Source: a virus | Reading direction: 5' to 3' (one strand) | Length of the DNA: 37,230 bases | IMG/VR virus record: IMGVR_UViG_3300022198_001296 | Coordinates: 1-37,230 of that record | In this document: piece by piece, positions 1 through 8,632 of the stretch | Layout: each line of letters begins with the position of its first letter | Position numbering within the stretch: the first letter of the stretch is position 1 | Notes under the pieces: model-generated | What the model was told of the DNA's origin: nothing | The model's database searches: none | What the model saw: the letters and a program-made list of their open reading frames with translations, nothing else | Position numbers and translations under genes: made by a program

Positions 1-2670
1 CCTCAAAGATACTCTATCACGGTACAGACTGATGCATCAGGAACGGTAGTAAGCCCACGCATTCGCTGCAATGTTGCCGCCACCCTCTCAATCACAAACT
101 GGCAACTAGAAGAAGTCACCGGCCAGACCAACCAGAACCCCGCAGAGTACGTTTCTACGGGTGTTCTATCCTCGCCCTATCATGGCCTGATGGTCGATGG
201 TGTCAAAGCCTTCACTTACCACAACGGCAACACGGTATCCTCCACAGGCGTAGTCACAGAGTCCACCGGCCCAGCCATATCCTCATCCACATCGAAGTGG
301 GTGGAGTTGGATGGTGCATCTGGGACGTATGTCTCGACCCCTGACAGTGCAGCGGCATCTGTTACGGGTGATATAACGCTGATTGCGTGGGTGGCGATGG
401 ATGATTGGACTCCTAGCGCAACAAGCTACGTGGTCAATAAGTGGGTTGTGACAGGTAGCCAAAGATCGTGGGTTGCCGGTATACACACAGACGGCACGAT
501 GAGGGTTCTTATTTCTGATGACGGCGCAACAAACGCAACATCAGAAAGCACCGCATCCACAGGATTTGCAAATGGAACCGGACATTGGCTGCGATGGACG
601 TATTCGACAGCCGGAACGGCGAACTTTTACACCTCAGACCAACCGCTCGGCACAGCAATATCCGCGCTTACATGGACTCAGCTAGGCGATGCCAATGTAG
701 CCAATTCAAAAACATCCATATACGACTCCACTGCTGGCATTGAAATCGGCACATTTAGCGCGGGAACAGGGAACCCGCTCACCGGCAAAGTCTCCCGCGC
801 CGTAGTCATAGCCTCGACAGACCCGACAGCCACGCCTGCTGTGGACTTTAACGCGAATGACTGGGAAGCCGGTAAGACCTGGGAATCCTCCACAGGTGAG
901 GTATGGACACTCCAAGGCACCGCTAATGCCCGTGGGCCATTCTCTCGGTGGATTGAGCTTCCGGGGTCAAATGGTGATTACATTTCCACGCCAGACAGCG
1001 CTGCGGCATCCTCGCCATCAACTGCGATATTTATTGGTGCATGGTATGCGCCAGACGACGCAACCCCGGCAATTCGAGAGGGCATAATTTCAAAGTTTCC
1101 CAACACGGCCGGGCAGCGGTCTTACGAGTTTAACCTAGAGGATGACGGCACTTTACGGCTGATATTGTCTAACAACGGCACAGATTTTGAAGCCACAGCA
1201 TCAACAGTCTCGGCTGGTTTCACCGCAGGGGTTGGCCGGTTTGTGGGTGTGGCTTGGTCAAGCAATACTGCGACGTATTATGTGTCAGATGACCCCGTAA
1301 GTACGCCGTGGCATAAAATCGCATGGACGCAACTTGGCGACCCTGTAACGATTACCATGGCTGGTATTTATGACAGCACCGCAGATCTTTGGATTGGCGC
1401 GAGGTCTGGTAACGGTGCCGTTCTCAATTTATCGGGCAAAATAGCCCGAGGCTCAGTATGGAACAGCACTTCCCTCGCTGACCCTGCAACTAATTTGAAG
1501 GTAGACTTCGACGCACGAGCCTTTACGCCCGGAGTCTCCACTGCCACGATGAGTACAGGCGAGGTCTGGACGCTACAGGGCAATGCGGCGGTTGAATCCG
1601 GCATTCCTGCCCCATGGGACGCAGACGGACCCTACGGCTATCTCTCTGAAGGTGCGAGAACTAATCTGCTGAAGTATTCCACTCCGGGGGATTTGGGGAC
1701 TACGTGGACTGATACAAACGCCACACCGGTTGCGAATTATGCTATTGCGCCCGATGGCTCAAAAACCGCTGTCAGGTTGATTGATGACGCAGCAACGGGT
1801 ACGGGTGCGGTTTATCTTCAGCAAGCGGTAACGATTACCGCAACCGCGCACACCTTTTCCGCATACCTCAAAGCAGACCAACTGTCCGAGGCCATACTAA
1901 GAACTAGGGCGTATGATGGGACGGATACGCTGACCACGTTTGACTTGTCTGCGGGAACAACAGGCGGCCCCAACAATGACCACGACTCTGCTGGAATTGA
2001 GTCTATTGGCAATGGGTGGTATAGGTGCTGGGTTGTATGGGATTCGACGACTGACCTTGTTGGAGAAATAAGGATTCACGTTGCTGACGGCGGTTCGGCC
2101 ACTGTAGACCGCGACGGCACCTCCAGCATCCTAGTCTGGGGCGCACAAGTCGAAGCAGGCTCATTCCCCACAACCTACATCCCCACCACCTCCGCAGCAG
2201 TCACACGCAATGCGGATGCAGGCGACACATATTCGGCAGTTGGTAACGCTGACTCATTCCCGCAGACGTTATCGCTGGAGTACACGCCCACGCAGATCAG
2301 TCAGGTTGCATACTTGGCATCAGTGGACGACGACTCGGCCGACAACAGAGCAGAACTGTACGTGGATGCGACAGGCCATCCGGTGCTGCTGGTGAGGTCT
2401 GGCGGCACGACCACGGCGACTATCACCTCTGCCGATGCGCTGGTAGCCGGTGTCACATATCGAATAACAGGCATTATCGGCACGAATGACGCAGAACTCT
2501 TGGTAGATGGCGTTTCCAAGGGTACAGACACCACTGTAACGGTTCCAGTATCGCCTACGGTGCTGAGAGTTGGGCAGGACTACAACGGTGCAAACCAGCC
2601 CTACGGCTCTATCCGACTGCTGCGTGACTACAATAAGCGGTTAAGCACTACGCAGGTCGCCGGACTATGA
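1..2670 (+). CDS. LamG/carbohydrate-binding tail fibre, 3' part (5' end outside window)
   Basis: The frame is open from base 1, so the 5' end is missing and the first internal ATG is not the true start. The visible 889 residues are modular. A jelly-roll-like end (ITNWQLEEVTGQ) is followed by two LamG/concanavalin-like repeats, each starting W-V/I-E-L then Y-V/I-STPDSAAAS and ending GEVWTLQG. Next comes a head-spike/CBM-like domain (from YLSEGARTN to EAGSFPTTYIPTTSAAVTRNAD), then a C-terminal LamG-like fold. These folds bind sugars in many phage fibres and spikes, so receptor binding is the likely job. The stop overlaps the next gene (ATGA). The gene at the other end of the window is a diverged copy of the same region. 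Family-level role is well supported; the receptor is unknown. Confidence 0.8.
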   Translation, partial: PQRYSITVQTDASGTVVSPRIRCNVAATLSITNWQLEEVTGQTNQNPAEYVSTGVLSSPYHGLMVDGVKAFTYHNGNTVSSTGVVTESTGPAISSSTSKWVELDGASGTYVSTPDSAAASVTGDITLIAWVAMDDWTPSATSYVVNKWVVTGSQRSWVAGIHTDGTMRVLISDDGATNATSESTASTGFANGTGHWLRWTYSTAGTANFYTSDQPLGTAISALTWTQLGDANVANSKTSIYDSTAGIEIGTFSAGTGNPLTGKVSRAVVIASTDPTATPAVDFNANDWEAGKTWESSTGEVWTLQGTANARGPFSRWIELPGSNGDYISTPDSAAASSPSTAIFIGAWYAPDDATPAIREGIISKFPNTAGQRSYEFNLEDDGTLRLILSNNGTDFEATASTVSAGFTAGVGRFVGVAWSSNTATYYVSDDPVSTPWHKIAWTQLGDPVTITMAGIYDSTADLWIGARSGNGAVLNLSGKIARGSVWNSTSLADPATNLKVDFDARAFTPGVSTATMSTGEVWTLQGNAAVESGIPAPWDADGPYGYLSEGARTNLLKYSTPGDLGTTWTDTNATPVANYAIAPDGSKTAVRLIDDAATGTGAVYLQQAVTITATAHTFSAYLKADQLSEAILRTRAYDGTDTLTTFDLSAGTTGGPNNDHDSAGIESIGNGWYRCWVVWDSTTDLVGEIRIHVADGGSATVDRDGTSSILVWGAQVEAGSFPTTYIPTTSAAVTRNADAGDTYSAVGNADSFPQTLSLEYTPTQISQVAYLASVDDDSADNRAELYVDATGHPVLLVRSGGTTTATITSADALVAGVTYRITGIIGTNDAELLVDGVSKGTDTTVTVPVSPTVLRVGQDYNGANQPYGSIRLLRDYNKRLSTTQVAGL
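91..165 (+). repeat. High-identity fibre segment matching 35955-36029
   Basis: About 75 bp coding for ITNWQLEEVTGQTNQNP and flanking residues are nearly identical to 35955-36029. Flanks on both sides differ. This is part of the mosaic relation between the two fibre copies. Confidence 0.85.
791..994 (+). repeat. 204-bp exact direct repeat, copy 1 (inside fibre gene)
   Basis: Bases 791-994 are identical to 37027-37230, the last 204 bases of the window, at a constant offset of 36236. The sequence just upstream of the two copies is clearly diverged. The repeat codes for the end of one LamG module and the start of the next. Confidence 0.95.
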
Positions 2671-3338
2671 ACTTCTACGTCAGCATCTGCACCGACATGA
2701 ATGCCCTGCTTGCTACGGGACTGGTGTCTGAGGATTCCCCCTACAGGGGCATGATAGATGGCCGCTCAGGTGCCTACGTGTACCGCAACGGCAACCAGTC
2801 GATGATAGTCCTGACTGACATTGGTGGGCTTGAAGGGCTTGCAGAACTGCCCTTTGTGACTGTGACCTCATTCGAGGAGATATTCGGCTACCGTAGGCAG
2901 GCGGTGATTGATGATGTGCCGCAGTGGACGACTGAAACGGGTGTGACTCCAGGTTATTACCGTGATGTATCGACAGGCGAATACGTGGATGGTGACCCTA
3001 TCTACCGTGTTGAGCGTGTTGAGACACCGACGACTCGGACTATCACCGACGAAACCGGTAATACCACCGAAATAGCCGGTGATCCCATCGTGGAATACAT
3101 CACCACAGACGAGATTGAAGGCTACAAGCAGGTCGCAGTGACCGAACAAGTATGGGTAGAAGCTGAACCATACTCCAACACTGTACCTCTGTATGAGGAC
3201 GTGGACGCTGCTCCCGAAATGGGAGCTTTATACGCCTCGATATACGACAGAACACCCGTCACAGACGCTGAAGGGACTCACACGCCCCCCAAGCTGTTCG
3301 CAGTGCCAGGTGGGTACGATGTGAGCCATATCCGATAA
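2667..3338 (+). CDS. Hypothetical protein in tail fibre cluster
   Basis: A 223-residue soluble protein I do not recognise. It starts four bases inside the fibre gene (ATGA) and its stop overlaps the next start (TAATG), so it is translated in series with the fibre. The middle is rich in Thr, Val and Glu with alternating charged/hydrophobic residues (for example IVEYITTDEIEGYKQ), which suggests beta structure. No signal peptide or membrane segment is visible. Position directly after a fibre gene makes a fibre-associated or chaperone role possible, but this is inference only. Confidence 0.75.
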   Translation: MNFYVSICTDMNALLATGLVSEDSPYRGMIDGRSGAYVYRNGNQSMIVLTDIGGLEGLAELPFVTVTSFEEIFGYRRQAVIDDVPQWTTETGVTPGYYRDVSTGEYVDGDPIYRVERVETPTTRTITDETGNTTEIAGDPIVEYITTDEIEGYKQVAVTEQVWVEAEPYSNTVPLYEDVDAAPEMGALYASIYDRTPVTDAEGTHTPPKLFAVPGGYDVSHIR

Positions 3339-3730
3339 TGTTTGGTTGGTTCTCAAGCCCGTATAAGCAGCTTGCAAGGGCTGTCTTTAACCTGATGCAG
3401 CCCATTCACTACAAGACTGAGCGGGTGGAGACATCATTCTCCGTCAAACAGGGCTTGGAACGTGGCGGTATGGACTGCGACGACTACGCGAGGATGTGGC
3501 ACGACACGCTGAAGGTCATGGGATTCGACCCGCAGGTGATTCATGGCTACTACAAGGGTGTTTATCACGCTGCCTGTGTCTGCGAAATGGATGGAACCGA
3601 ATACGTTTTTTGTAATGCCCACGGAAGGCTGACGACTATGGATAGATACCCAATGACCGACATTACCCGCTTATCAAAGGGGATGTACCAAGCATGGAGA
3701 ACCCGTTACGAGGCGCGTGATGGTGAGTGA
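3338..3730 (+). CDS. Transglutaminase-like cysteine protease family protein
   Basis: The 130-residue protein has the layout of the transglutaminase-like/BTLCP cysteine peptidases. The motif GGMDCDDYARM carries the likely nucleophile Cys47, YHAACV carries His77, and VFCNA carries Asn93 in the usual Asp/Asn place. The spacing and the aromatic residues after Cys fit the papain-like core. There is no signal peptide. It sits between fibre genes and small membrane proteins, overlapping both neighbours (TAATG at the start). It could act on peptidoglycan peptides or process a virion protein; substrate cannot be told from sequence. Confidence 0.6.
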   Translation: MFGWFSSPYKQLARAVFNLMQPIHYKTERVETSFSVKQGLERGGMDCDDYARMWHDTLKVMGFDPQVIHGYYKGVYHAACVCEMDGTEYVFCNAHGRLTTMDRYPMTDITRLSKGMYQAWRTRYEARDGE

Positions 3731-4016
3731 TCAAGAATTAAGGCGCAGAAAAGACGACGAATGGCACATCGGGAAAACGGTGGATGTTGGACACATTCTT
3801 ACTACTGTCATCCTCATCATTGGCGGAATGCTCTATGTCGGGGACATTGATAAGCGTTTGACTGTATTGGAAAGCAACGTCAAGGTAACGGACGAGATGC
3901 GCCAAGACATTAAAGACATTAAGGATTTGGTGGTGCCGCTGCCTGAGTTTATGAGCAGAAAGAACGGCACAGACAAAGAGCAGTGGGAACGCATCAGGGA
4001 ATTAGAACGCCAATGA
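3720..4016 (+). CDS. Membrane-anchored coiled-coil protein (spanin- or holin-like)
   Basis: The start could be GTG at 3717 or the ATG at 3720; I prefer 3720. A charged N-terminus ending in WHIGKTVDVG is followed by one membrane helix (about residues 23-42, HILTTVILIIGGMLYVG) and then a long charged helix likely to form a coiled coil (DKRLTVLESNV to the end). This topology is common in small phage proteins next to lysis genes that are annotated as holin-like or inner-membrane spanin-like. It overlaps both neighbours, including the 32-codon membrane ORF that follows. The role in lysis is inferred. Confidence 0.55.
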   Translation: MVSDQELRRRKDDEWHIGKTVDVGHILTTVILIIGGMLYVGDIDKRLTVLESNVKVTDEMRQDIKDIKDLVVPLPEFMSRKNGTDKEQWERIRELERQ

Positions 4017-4111
4017 TGGCACTCAATGCACGAAATAAATATGTAGTGGTTTCATGCGTGGCATTCGTTGCTGCGGCATGGATTGACGTTATTAACTGGA
4101 TTACACGATGA
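4013..4111 (+). CDS. Small single-pass membrane protein (32 aa)
   Basis: This short ORF begins at ATGATG with the first ATG overlapping the upstream stop and ends with a TGA that overlaps the downstream ATG (ATGA). It therefore fills the gap between two genes exactly. The product starts MMALNARNK and has one hydrophobic helix (YVVVSCVAFVAAAWIDVI). Exact tiling with coupled starts is the main argument that it is real. A lysis accessory role is possible given the upstream gene. Confidence 0.6.
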   Translation: MMALNARNKYVVVSCVAFVAAAWIDVINWITR

Positions 4112-4425
4112 GCTACGATAAGTCAGAAGCACTCACGGCCACCAAGGACTTCACGATTGATGGCAAGGTCTACACGCTCGGCGTATGGACTCTGGCTATT
4201 GATGGGTCCGACCTGCTGGCCATGGTGCATAACGGCCAAGGTGTGTGGAACAAGATATGTGAGCCGAACATGATTCAAGGATTGGGTGGATACGCGGGTT
4301 TCTTTGCCAAGTGCCTTGAGGAAATCAGGGCAGTGATGGCGCAACGACATGCTTCGAGTGGCGATGAACACCTTAAAGAAATTGAAAACTGGATCATGGG
4401 GCTAACAGCTCAAGACATTAGATAA
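4108..4425 (+). CDS. Hypothetical protein, 105 aa
   Basis: A small soluble protein I do not recognise. It has a beta-rich N-terminal half (FTIDGKVYTLGVWTLAIDGS) and a helical C-terminal half with a glycine-rich turn (GLGGYAGFF). The start is coupled to the 32-aa membrane ORF by an ATGA overlap. It lies upstream of a gene with a very strong ribosome binding site, suggesting the end of one translation unit. No function assigned. Confidence 0.7.
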   Translation: MSYDKSEALTATKDFTIDGKVYTLGVWTLAIDGSDLLAMVHNGQGVWNKICEPNMIQGLGGYAGFFAKCLEEIRAVMAQRHASSGDEHLKEIENWIMGLTAQDIR

Positions 4426-4439
4426 ATTAGGAGGCCATC

Positions 4440-4724
4440 ATGGTCAAAGCAGGTACTTTTGCAGCAAACGGATCTAGCGACTGGTTTTTGGTCGAGAGGC
4501 ATCCGGTGCATATCGCGATTAACGGGACGTTTGGATCAGGAACTGTTGCCATTGAGCAAGAGGTTCAGGGCGTTACATCGACTGTACTGGACAACGGGAC
4601 GGCTATTGGCGTGACATCCAATGACAACTCGTCATACAACTTCCAGGCTGGCGACACCATTCGTTTAACGCTCTCTGGCGCAACCTCGCCCGACCTGGAC
4701 TACAAGATTACCGGAGTCGTTTAA
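4440..4724 (+). CDS. Small beta-rich probable virion protein
   Basis: The 94-residue product is almost all predicted beta strand, rich in Gly, Thr and Val, without membrane segments. It has a perfect AGGAGG ribosome binding site seven bases before the start, the strongest in this block, which suggests high expression as for a structural protein. It is followed with a TAATG overlap by a fibre-like gene. A decoration, tail or fibre-associated protein is plausible; I do not recognise a named family. Confidence 0.65.
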   Translation: MVKAGTFAANGSSDWFLVERHPVHIAINGTFGSGTVAIEQEVQGVTSTVLDNGTAIGVTSNDNSSYNFQAGDTIRLTLSGATSPDLDYKITGVV

Positions 4725-5434
4725 TGGCTAATTACACCAAGGCTACAGACTTTGCTGCCAAAGACGCTCTGCCTTCTGGTGATGCCGACAAGGTTATCAA
4801 GGGCACTGAGTTCGAGACAGAGTTTGATGCCATTGCTACGGCTATAGCCTCTAAAGCTAACAGTGGGGCGGTGAGCCTGACCAGTGATGTCACTGGTGCC
4901 TTGCCTGTTGCAAACGGAGGCACAGGGTCTACGAGCGCCGCTGACGCCAGAACAGCGTTGGGCGTGGATGCAGCCGGAACTGACAATAGTACAGATGTTA
5001 CGCTAGCAGGCACCCCTGACTACCTCACCATCTCAGGGCAAGAGATTACACGCGGCCTTATAGATCTTGCGGCTGACGTTACCGGGGCGCTACCAGCCGC
5101 GAATGGCGGCCTGCCAGCCCTCCACGCATACGGGGTGGTAAGGTCTGGGGCGTTGCAGAGCGGCTCATATGGGATTAGCAGCGTAAGCACCATTTCCGGC
5201 GGGGTGTTTGATGTAACCTTGTCATCAGCCGTGTCTAGCGCTACCACGGCGTTTTGTATGGCGACTATAGTGAATGACCCAGATTCCTTTAAGGATAGCA
5301 TCTACTTGGCGCAGGCTGATTTTATTGACACGACATCTATAGAGGTCGGCACGGTACTCCATGAGTGGAGTGGAGTACTGTCTTCCACTTACTTTTCCAA
5401 GGACTTTGCCATCCTTGTCATGGACTTGAGCTAG
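4724..5434 (+). CDS. Short tail fibre-like protein
   Basis: The 236-residue protein carries the tail fibre motif SDVTGALPVANGGTGSTSA, followed by a second copy (AADVTGALPAANGGLPA) about 70 residues later. Such repeats form trimeric beta shafts in many phage fibres. The N-terminal region (MANYTKATDFAAKD) resembles virion-attachment ends of small podovirus fibres. The C-terminal 90 residues have no repeat and may be a tip domain. The start overlaps the previous stop (TAATG). A fibre or collar-fibre role is well supported; its partner is not known. Confidence 0.7.
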   Translation: MANYTKATDFAAKDALPSGDADKVIKGTEFETEFDAIATAIASKANSGAVSLTSDVTGALPVANGGTGSTSAADARTALGVDAAGTDNSTDVTLAGTPDYLTISGQEITRGLIDLAADVTGALPAANGGLPALHAYGVVRSGALQSGSYGISSVSTISGGVFDVTLSSAVSSATTAFCMATIVNDPDSFKDSIYLAQADFIDTTSIEVGTVLHEWSGVLSSTYFSKDFAILVMDLS

Positions 5435-5443
5435 GGGATTATT

Positions 5444-5761
5444 ATGAAGAAGCTAAACAACGCCAGCCCAGTAATGATCGAACTTGACGGAGCCAATCTT
5501 GAGCTAAACATTTGGGAGAGGAAGAGCGGTGAGTGCGAGTTCTCGCTCTTTGATGGCAATCTTCCGGTAATCTCAGGACCATACGACCCGGATGATGAGG
5601 GCGGCTCACTTGATTCATTCTTGAGCAAGGTCAACTCCATCAATCAAGCGGCTGCAGTGCGGCGGAAGAGTCGGGCAATGCCAAGCGACAAGCTGGATGG
5701 AGCACTAGGCAAAGTTCTATCTGTCAGCAAAGTGGGCGGAAAATGGAGGAGGGCGCCTTGA
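5444..5761 (+). CDS. Hypothetical protein, 105 aa
   Basis: Not recognised. The protein is acidic in the middle (GPYDPDDEGGSLDS) and basic at the C-terminus (VRRKSRAM and GGKWRRAP). It has no membrane segment. The ribosome binding site before the ATG at 5444 is weak. Its stop overlaps the TTG start of the lipoprotein gene, so the two are probably translated together. Confidence 0.65.
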   Translation: MKKLNNASPVMIELDGANLELNIWERKSGECEFSLFDGNLPVISGPYDPDDEGGSLDSFLSKVNSINQAAAVRRKSRAMPSDKLDGALGKVLSVSKVGGKWRRAP

Positions 5762-5970
5762 GGCTAATGATTATCCTTCTGCTAACTCTTTTGCTTCTAT
5801 CTGGCTGTACATCCCCACAGCAAGCGGCGGTACTACATGCCGCGACTATCCCCGGCACTGACGAGCGGTGCGTGATGGGCTTCTGCTACAAACGTGTGCG
5901 TAACGTCGATGTTGAGGCGCTGAAGGCCTTGGCAGAGTACATGGGCGCACAGAAAGAGGTAGTGGAGTGA
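5758..5970 (+). CDS. Small lipoprotein (outer spanin candidate)
   Basis: The product begins with a hydrophobic signal (MIILLLTLLLLSGC) ending in a clear lipobox, LSGC, so the mature protein should be lipidated and membrane-bound. The mature part is about 50 residues and contains two further cysteines (RCVMGFCYKR). I chose TTG at 5758 because an AGGAGG-like site lies 5 bases upstream and it overlaps the previous stop; ATG at 5767 is also possible, while an ATG at 5743 would put charged residues before the signal. A short lipoprotein next to membrane-anchored coiled-coil genes fits an Rz1-type outer spanin, but the link is inference. Confidence 0.6.
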   Translation: MRLMIILLLTLLLLSGCTSPQQAAVLHAATIPGTDERCVMGFCYKRVRNVDVEALKALAEYMGAQKEVVE

Positions 5971-6326
5971 GCTTTACAGACCTGACGCTAAGGGTTCTCG
6001 ATGAGCCTGGATGGTTTGAGGGCGTGAACGCTTGCGAGTGGGCTGGCGTCTTTAATGGCGAAGACATCATGATTCACATTCCTGCTGGCACAAAGACAGA
6101 CTTAGCCTCGATTCCGTGGGGTCTGCGTAACTTCTTCTCCAAAACGGGAAGGTCACGGAAGCCTGCATATTTCCATGACTTCAACTACGGCAGGAAATGG
6201 AGAACCCGCAAAGAGTGCGACCAGTTACTGAGGCAGATGCTCAAAGAGCGCGGCATGAATGGCTTTGCTGCATGGGCATATTACACCGGAGTACGAGCAG
6301 GCGGGTGGACAAGGGGTAGCTGGTAA
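5967..6326 (+). CDS. DUF1353 family protein
   Basis: A 119-residue protein with the hallmarks of DUF1353: PAGTKTDLASIP at about residues 39-50, then AYFHDFNY at 67-74 and a C-terminal YYTGVRAGGW. This family is widespread in tailed phages near tail or lysis genes and has no established function. The GTG start overlaps the lipoprotein stop (GTGA), and the stop overlaps the next gene (TAATG). Family assignment is firm; role unknown. Confidence 0.85.
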   Translation: MSFTDLTLRVLDEPGWFEGVNACEWAGVFNGEDIMIHIPAGTKTDLASIPWGLRNFFSKTGRSRKPAYFHDFNYGRKWRTRKECDQLLRQMLKERGMNGFAAWAYYTGVRAGGWTRGSW

Positions 6327-7978
6327 TGCCACAAAGAGCGCGGGGAGCAGGAGGCACGTCACTTGGTGGCAGCAGTGGGTCACTCTACAATGACATTTTA
6401 AGCAAAAAACTAGATGGCGGTGGCGGCAGACTTAGCCCAAGAGATACTACCAGACGATTTGGCGGAGAAAGCCCGTATAATGAGAGGGGTTCTGGGTCCG
6501 TTATTGGAAACCTGAATGACCTTGTAGTAGAAACTGCCCCGCTTATTGATGACGATAGCGAAGATAACACGGTAATTCCGTGGGTCACCATCGCTGATAC
6601 GATGAAGAAATACGGTATCATGCCGTTGTGGGAAGGCGACATCACTTCGATGGACTCCCGCGAGGATGCCTACGACCAGATTTACAACGCGGTTGCCAGT
6701 GGCGCAATTCCAATAGATGAGTTTCCGTATTCTACGCTAAACAATGTTGGGTTCAAGAAAGACGACCTATTAAGAAATATCTCAAATGGCAATATTGATC
6801 CGTCGATGGTCTCAGAGGACGCCTACACTGAATTTGGCATATCTACAGACGAATGGGACGCTAGCCTGCCAGATGAGTTTGCAGATTTAAGTGGTGATGC
6901 AGATCTTGAGGGTGATAGCAATCTTTCCGGTGCCGAAGAACTTCCTGATATCGGAATAGAGACTCTTGCATCAGGCTTTCAGGGTCAGGCTAATGACATG
7001 CTGGAAGAAGTCCTAAAGAATTCAGGAGAGGACATTGATGTAACCCTCCAAAAGTGGCTAGAGGAGCAGATGCTTGGCGGCGGCGGGTTCGGCATTAGGG
7101 TTAATGGTGATGGATCAAGGGATCTTATCTACAGCCTTCCATTCCCATTACCGCTTCCTGGCGTTGGCGAGATACAACTTGTAGACAAGGATGGCAATGT
7201 TACGGTTAGCACAAAAGCCATCAAGGATCACGTAGGTCAAATCTGGGAGAACGTATCCTCTATACCCGGAGACTTGATCGGACAGGCTAAGGATACCGTT
7301 GGAGAGCTAATCAAAGCCGGTAAAGACATTGGCGGGGTAAGTAGTGCTGGCGACATCTTAGACATTGCTGGAAACGTCATAGGGTCTATATTCAAGCCTG
7401 AGTTCGGGGCTATTGCTGACTCTGGAGACTTGGCGCTTGGTGAGCTTCTTGGAAACGTACTGAACTCTACCTCAGAGGACTTAGGCCTAAAGTACGGTGA
7501 TCAGGATCAGTTGATAGCAGACCTAAAACAACCTGTATCGGAAGACCCCCTAACACCGGCTAGCGATGTGGCCACAGAAACGGTGCAAGACAATATTTAT
7601 CCTGACGATGGCGGGTATCTTCCTGGAACTACGCAAGAGCCAGTTGTCCAAGAGCCGGTATCAGCACCCGCAGTAGATACAACTGCCCCAGAGGTAGCAC
7701 AGGATAACATCTACCCAGACGAGGGCGGGTTTATCCCAGGCGGCACACAGGACGCAGTTGACCAAGGTGGTGCACAGGACGACGTTTTTAGTGATGACGC
7801 AGGCGCTCAGAATGGTGCTGCATCCGGTGGTGGTGGCGGAGTTTCTCAGAGAGACGGATACATGGGCGGACTGAGCTATCAACTAGATGCGCCGAGAAGT
7901 GTTGTCTACGACGCCAGAGACCCCATGATTCAACTGAACGACATTATTAACAGAAGTTTGTTTAAGGACATTATCTGA
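6326..7978 (+). CDS. Large acidic hypothetical virion protein (550 aa)
   Basis: I do not recognise a family. The N-terminal 60 residues are Gly/Ser/Arg rich and probably disordered. The middle is strongly acidic and helical, with hydrophobic stretches around LPFPLPLPGVGEIQLV. The last 150 residues contain an imperfect repeat, DNIYPDDGGYLPG then DNIYPDEGGFIPG, in Pro/Val/Gln-rich linkers, and the protein ends in a likely helix. It lies directly upstream of the tail adaptor gene with a TGATG junction, so it is probably a virion protein. Function open. Confidence 0.7.
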   Translation: MPQRARGAGGTSLGGSSGSLYNDILSKKLDGGGGRLSPRDTTRRFGGESPYNERGSGSVIGNLNDLVVETAPLIDDDSEDNTVIPWVTIADTMKKYGIMPLWEGDITSMDSREDAYDQIYNAVASGAIPIDEFPYSTLNNVGFKKDDLLRNISNGNIDPSMVSEDAYTEFGISTDEWDASLPDEFADLSGDADLEGDSNLSGAEELPDIGIETLASGFQGQANDMLEEVLKNSGEDIDVTLQKWLEEQMLGGGGFGIRVNGDGSRDLIYSLPFPLPLPGVGEIQLVDKDGNVTVSTKAIKDHVGQIWENVSSIPGDLIGQAKDTVGELIKAGKDIGGVSSAGDILDIAGNVIGSIFKPEFGAIADSGDLALGELLGNVLNSTSEDLGLKYGDQDQLIADLKQPVSEDPLTPASDVATETVQDNIYPDDGGYLPGTTQEPVVQEPVSAPAVDTTAPEVAQDNIYPDEGGFIPGGTQDAVDQGGAQDDVFSDDAGAQNGAASGGGGGVSQRDGYMGGLSYQLDAPRSVVYDARDPMIQLNDIINRSLFKDII

Positions 7979-8625
7979 TGACATACCTCCAACTGGTCAA
8001 CGGACTTCTCCGCCGCTTGAGAGAGTCTACTGTCAGCACTGTGAGCGAGACAGACTACAGCGCAATGATGGGGGACTTTATCAACGACGCTAAGGTACTC
8101 GTGGAAAACGCATGGGACTGGTCTGCACTGAGATCGACAATCAGCATCAATACCGTTAATGGCACCAAGAACTACGCTCTAACCGGGACGGGTTGGCAGG
8201 GAAAAGAATTGAACGTCATCAACGATACCTCTAATCTGGTCATGGAGTACCGCCCTAATAGCTGGTTTGACGAAAAGTATTACATCAGCTCACCGTTGAG
8301 CGGCTCACCTACGGTCTATACCTACGCAGAAACTGACGCCAGCGGCGACCAGACTATTGATGTATACCCATTACCAGACGGGGTGTACACCCTTCGTTTT
8401 GATGCAGTTCTCCGTAATGCCGCTCTGAGCGCAGACAGTGATGTACTTGAGATACCCGACCAACCCGTTCTTCATCTGGCTATTGCGTTAGCTGCTAGGG
8501 AGCGGGGCGAGACTGGAGGGACTTCTACAGCAGAATACTTCAATATCGCAAACCAGTATCTTGCAGACGCTGTTGCTTTAGACGCCGCGTTGCACCCAGA
8601 AGATACTGTCTTCTACGCGCCCTGA
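7978..8625 (+). CDS. Head-to-tail adaptor (gp4/gp11-like) protein
   Basis: A 215-residue protein with the pattern of podovirus portal-tail adaptors: an N-terminal helical start (YLQLVNGLLRRLRE), then DFINDAKVLVENAWDWSALR, a beta insertion, and a helical end (LHLAIALAARERGE). Length matches T7 gp11 (196 aa) and P22 gp4 (166 aa) type adaptors. It is directly followed by the nozzle-like gene, as in other podoviruses. I infer that it forms the ring under the portal. Remote homology rather than clear identity. Confidence 0.65.
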   Translation: MTYLQLVNGLLRRLRESTVSTVSETDYSAMMGDFINDAKVLVENAWDWSALRSTISINTVNGTKNYALTGTGWQGKELNVINDTSNLVMEYRPNSWFDEKYYISSPLSGSPTVYTYAETDASGDQTIDVYPLPDGVYTLRFDAVLRNAALSADSDVLEIPDQPVLHLAIALAARERGETGGTSTAEYFNIANQYLADAVALDAALHPEDTVFYAP

Positions 8626-8632
8626 GGAGTCT

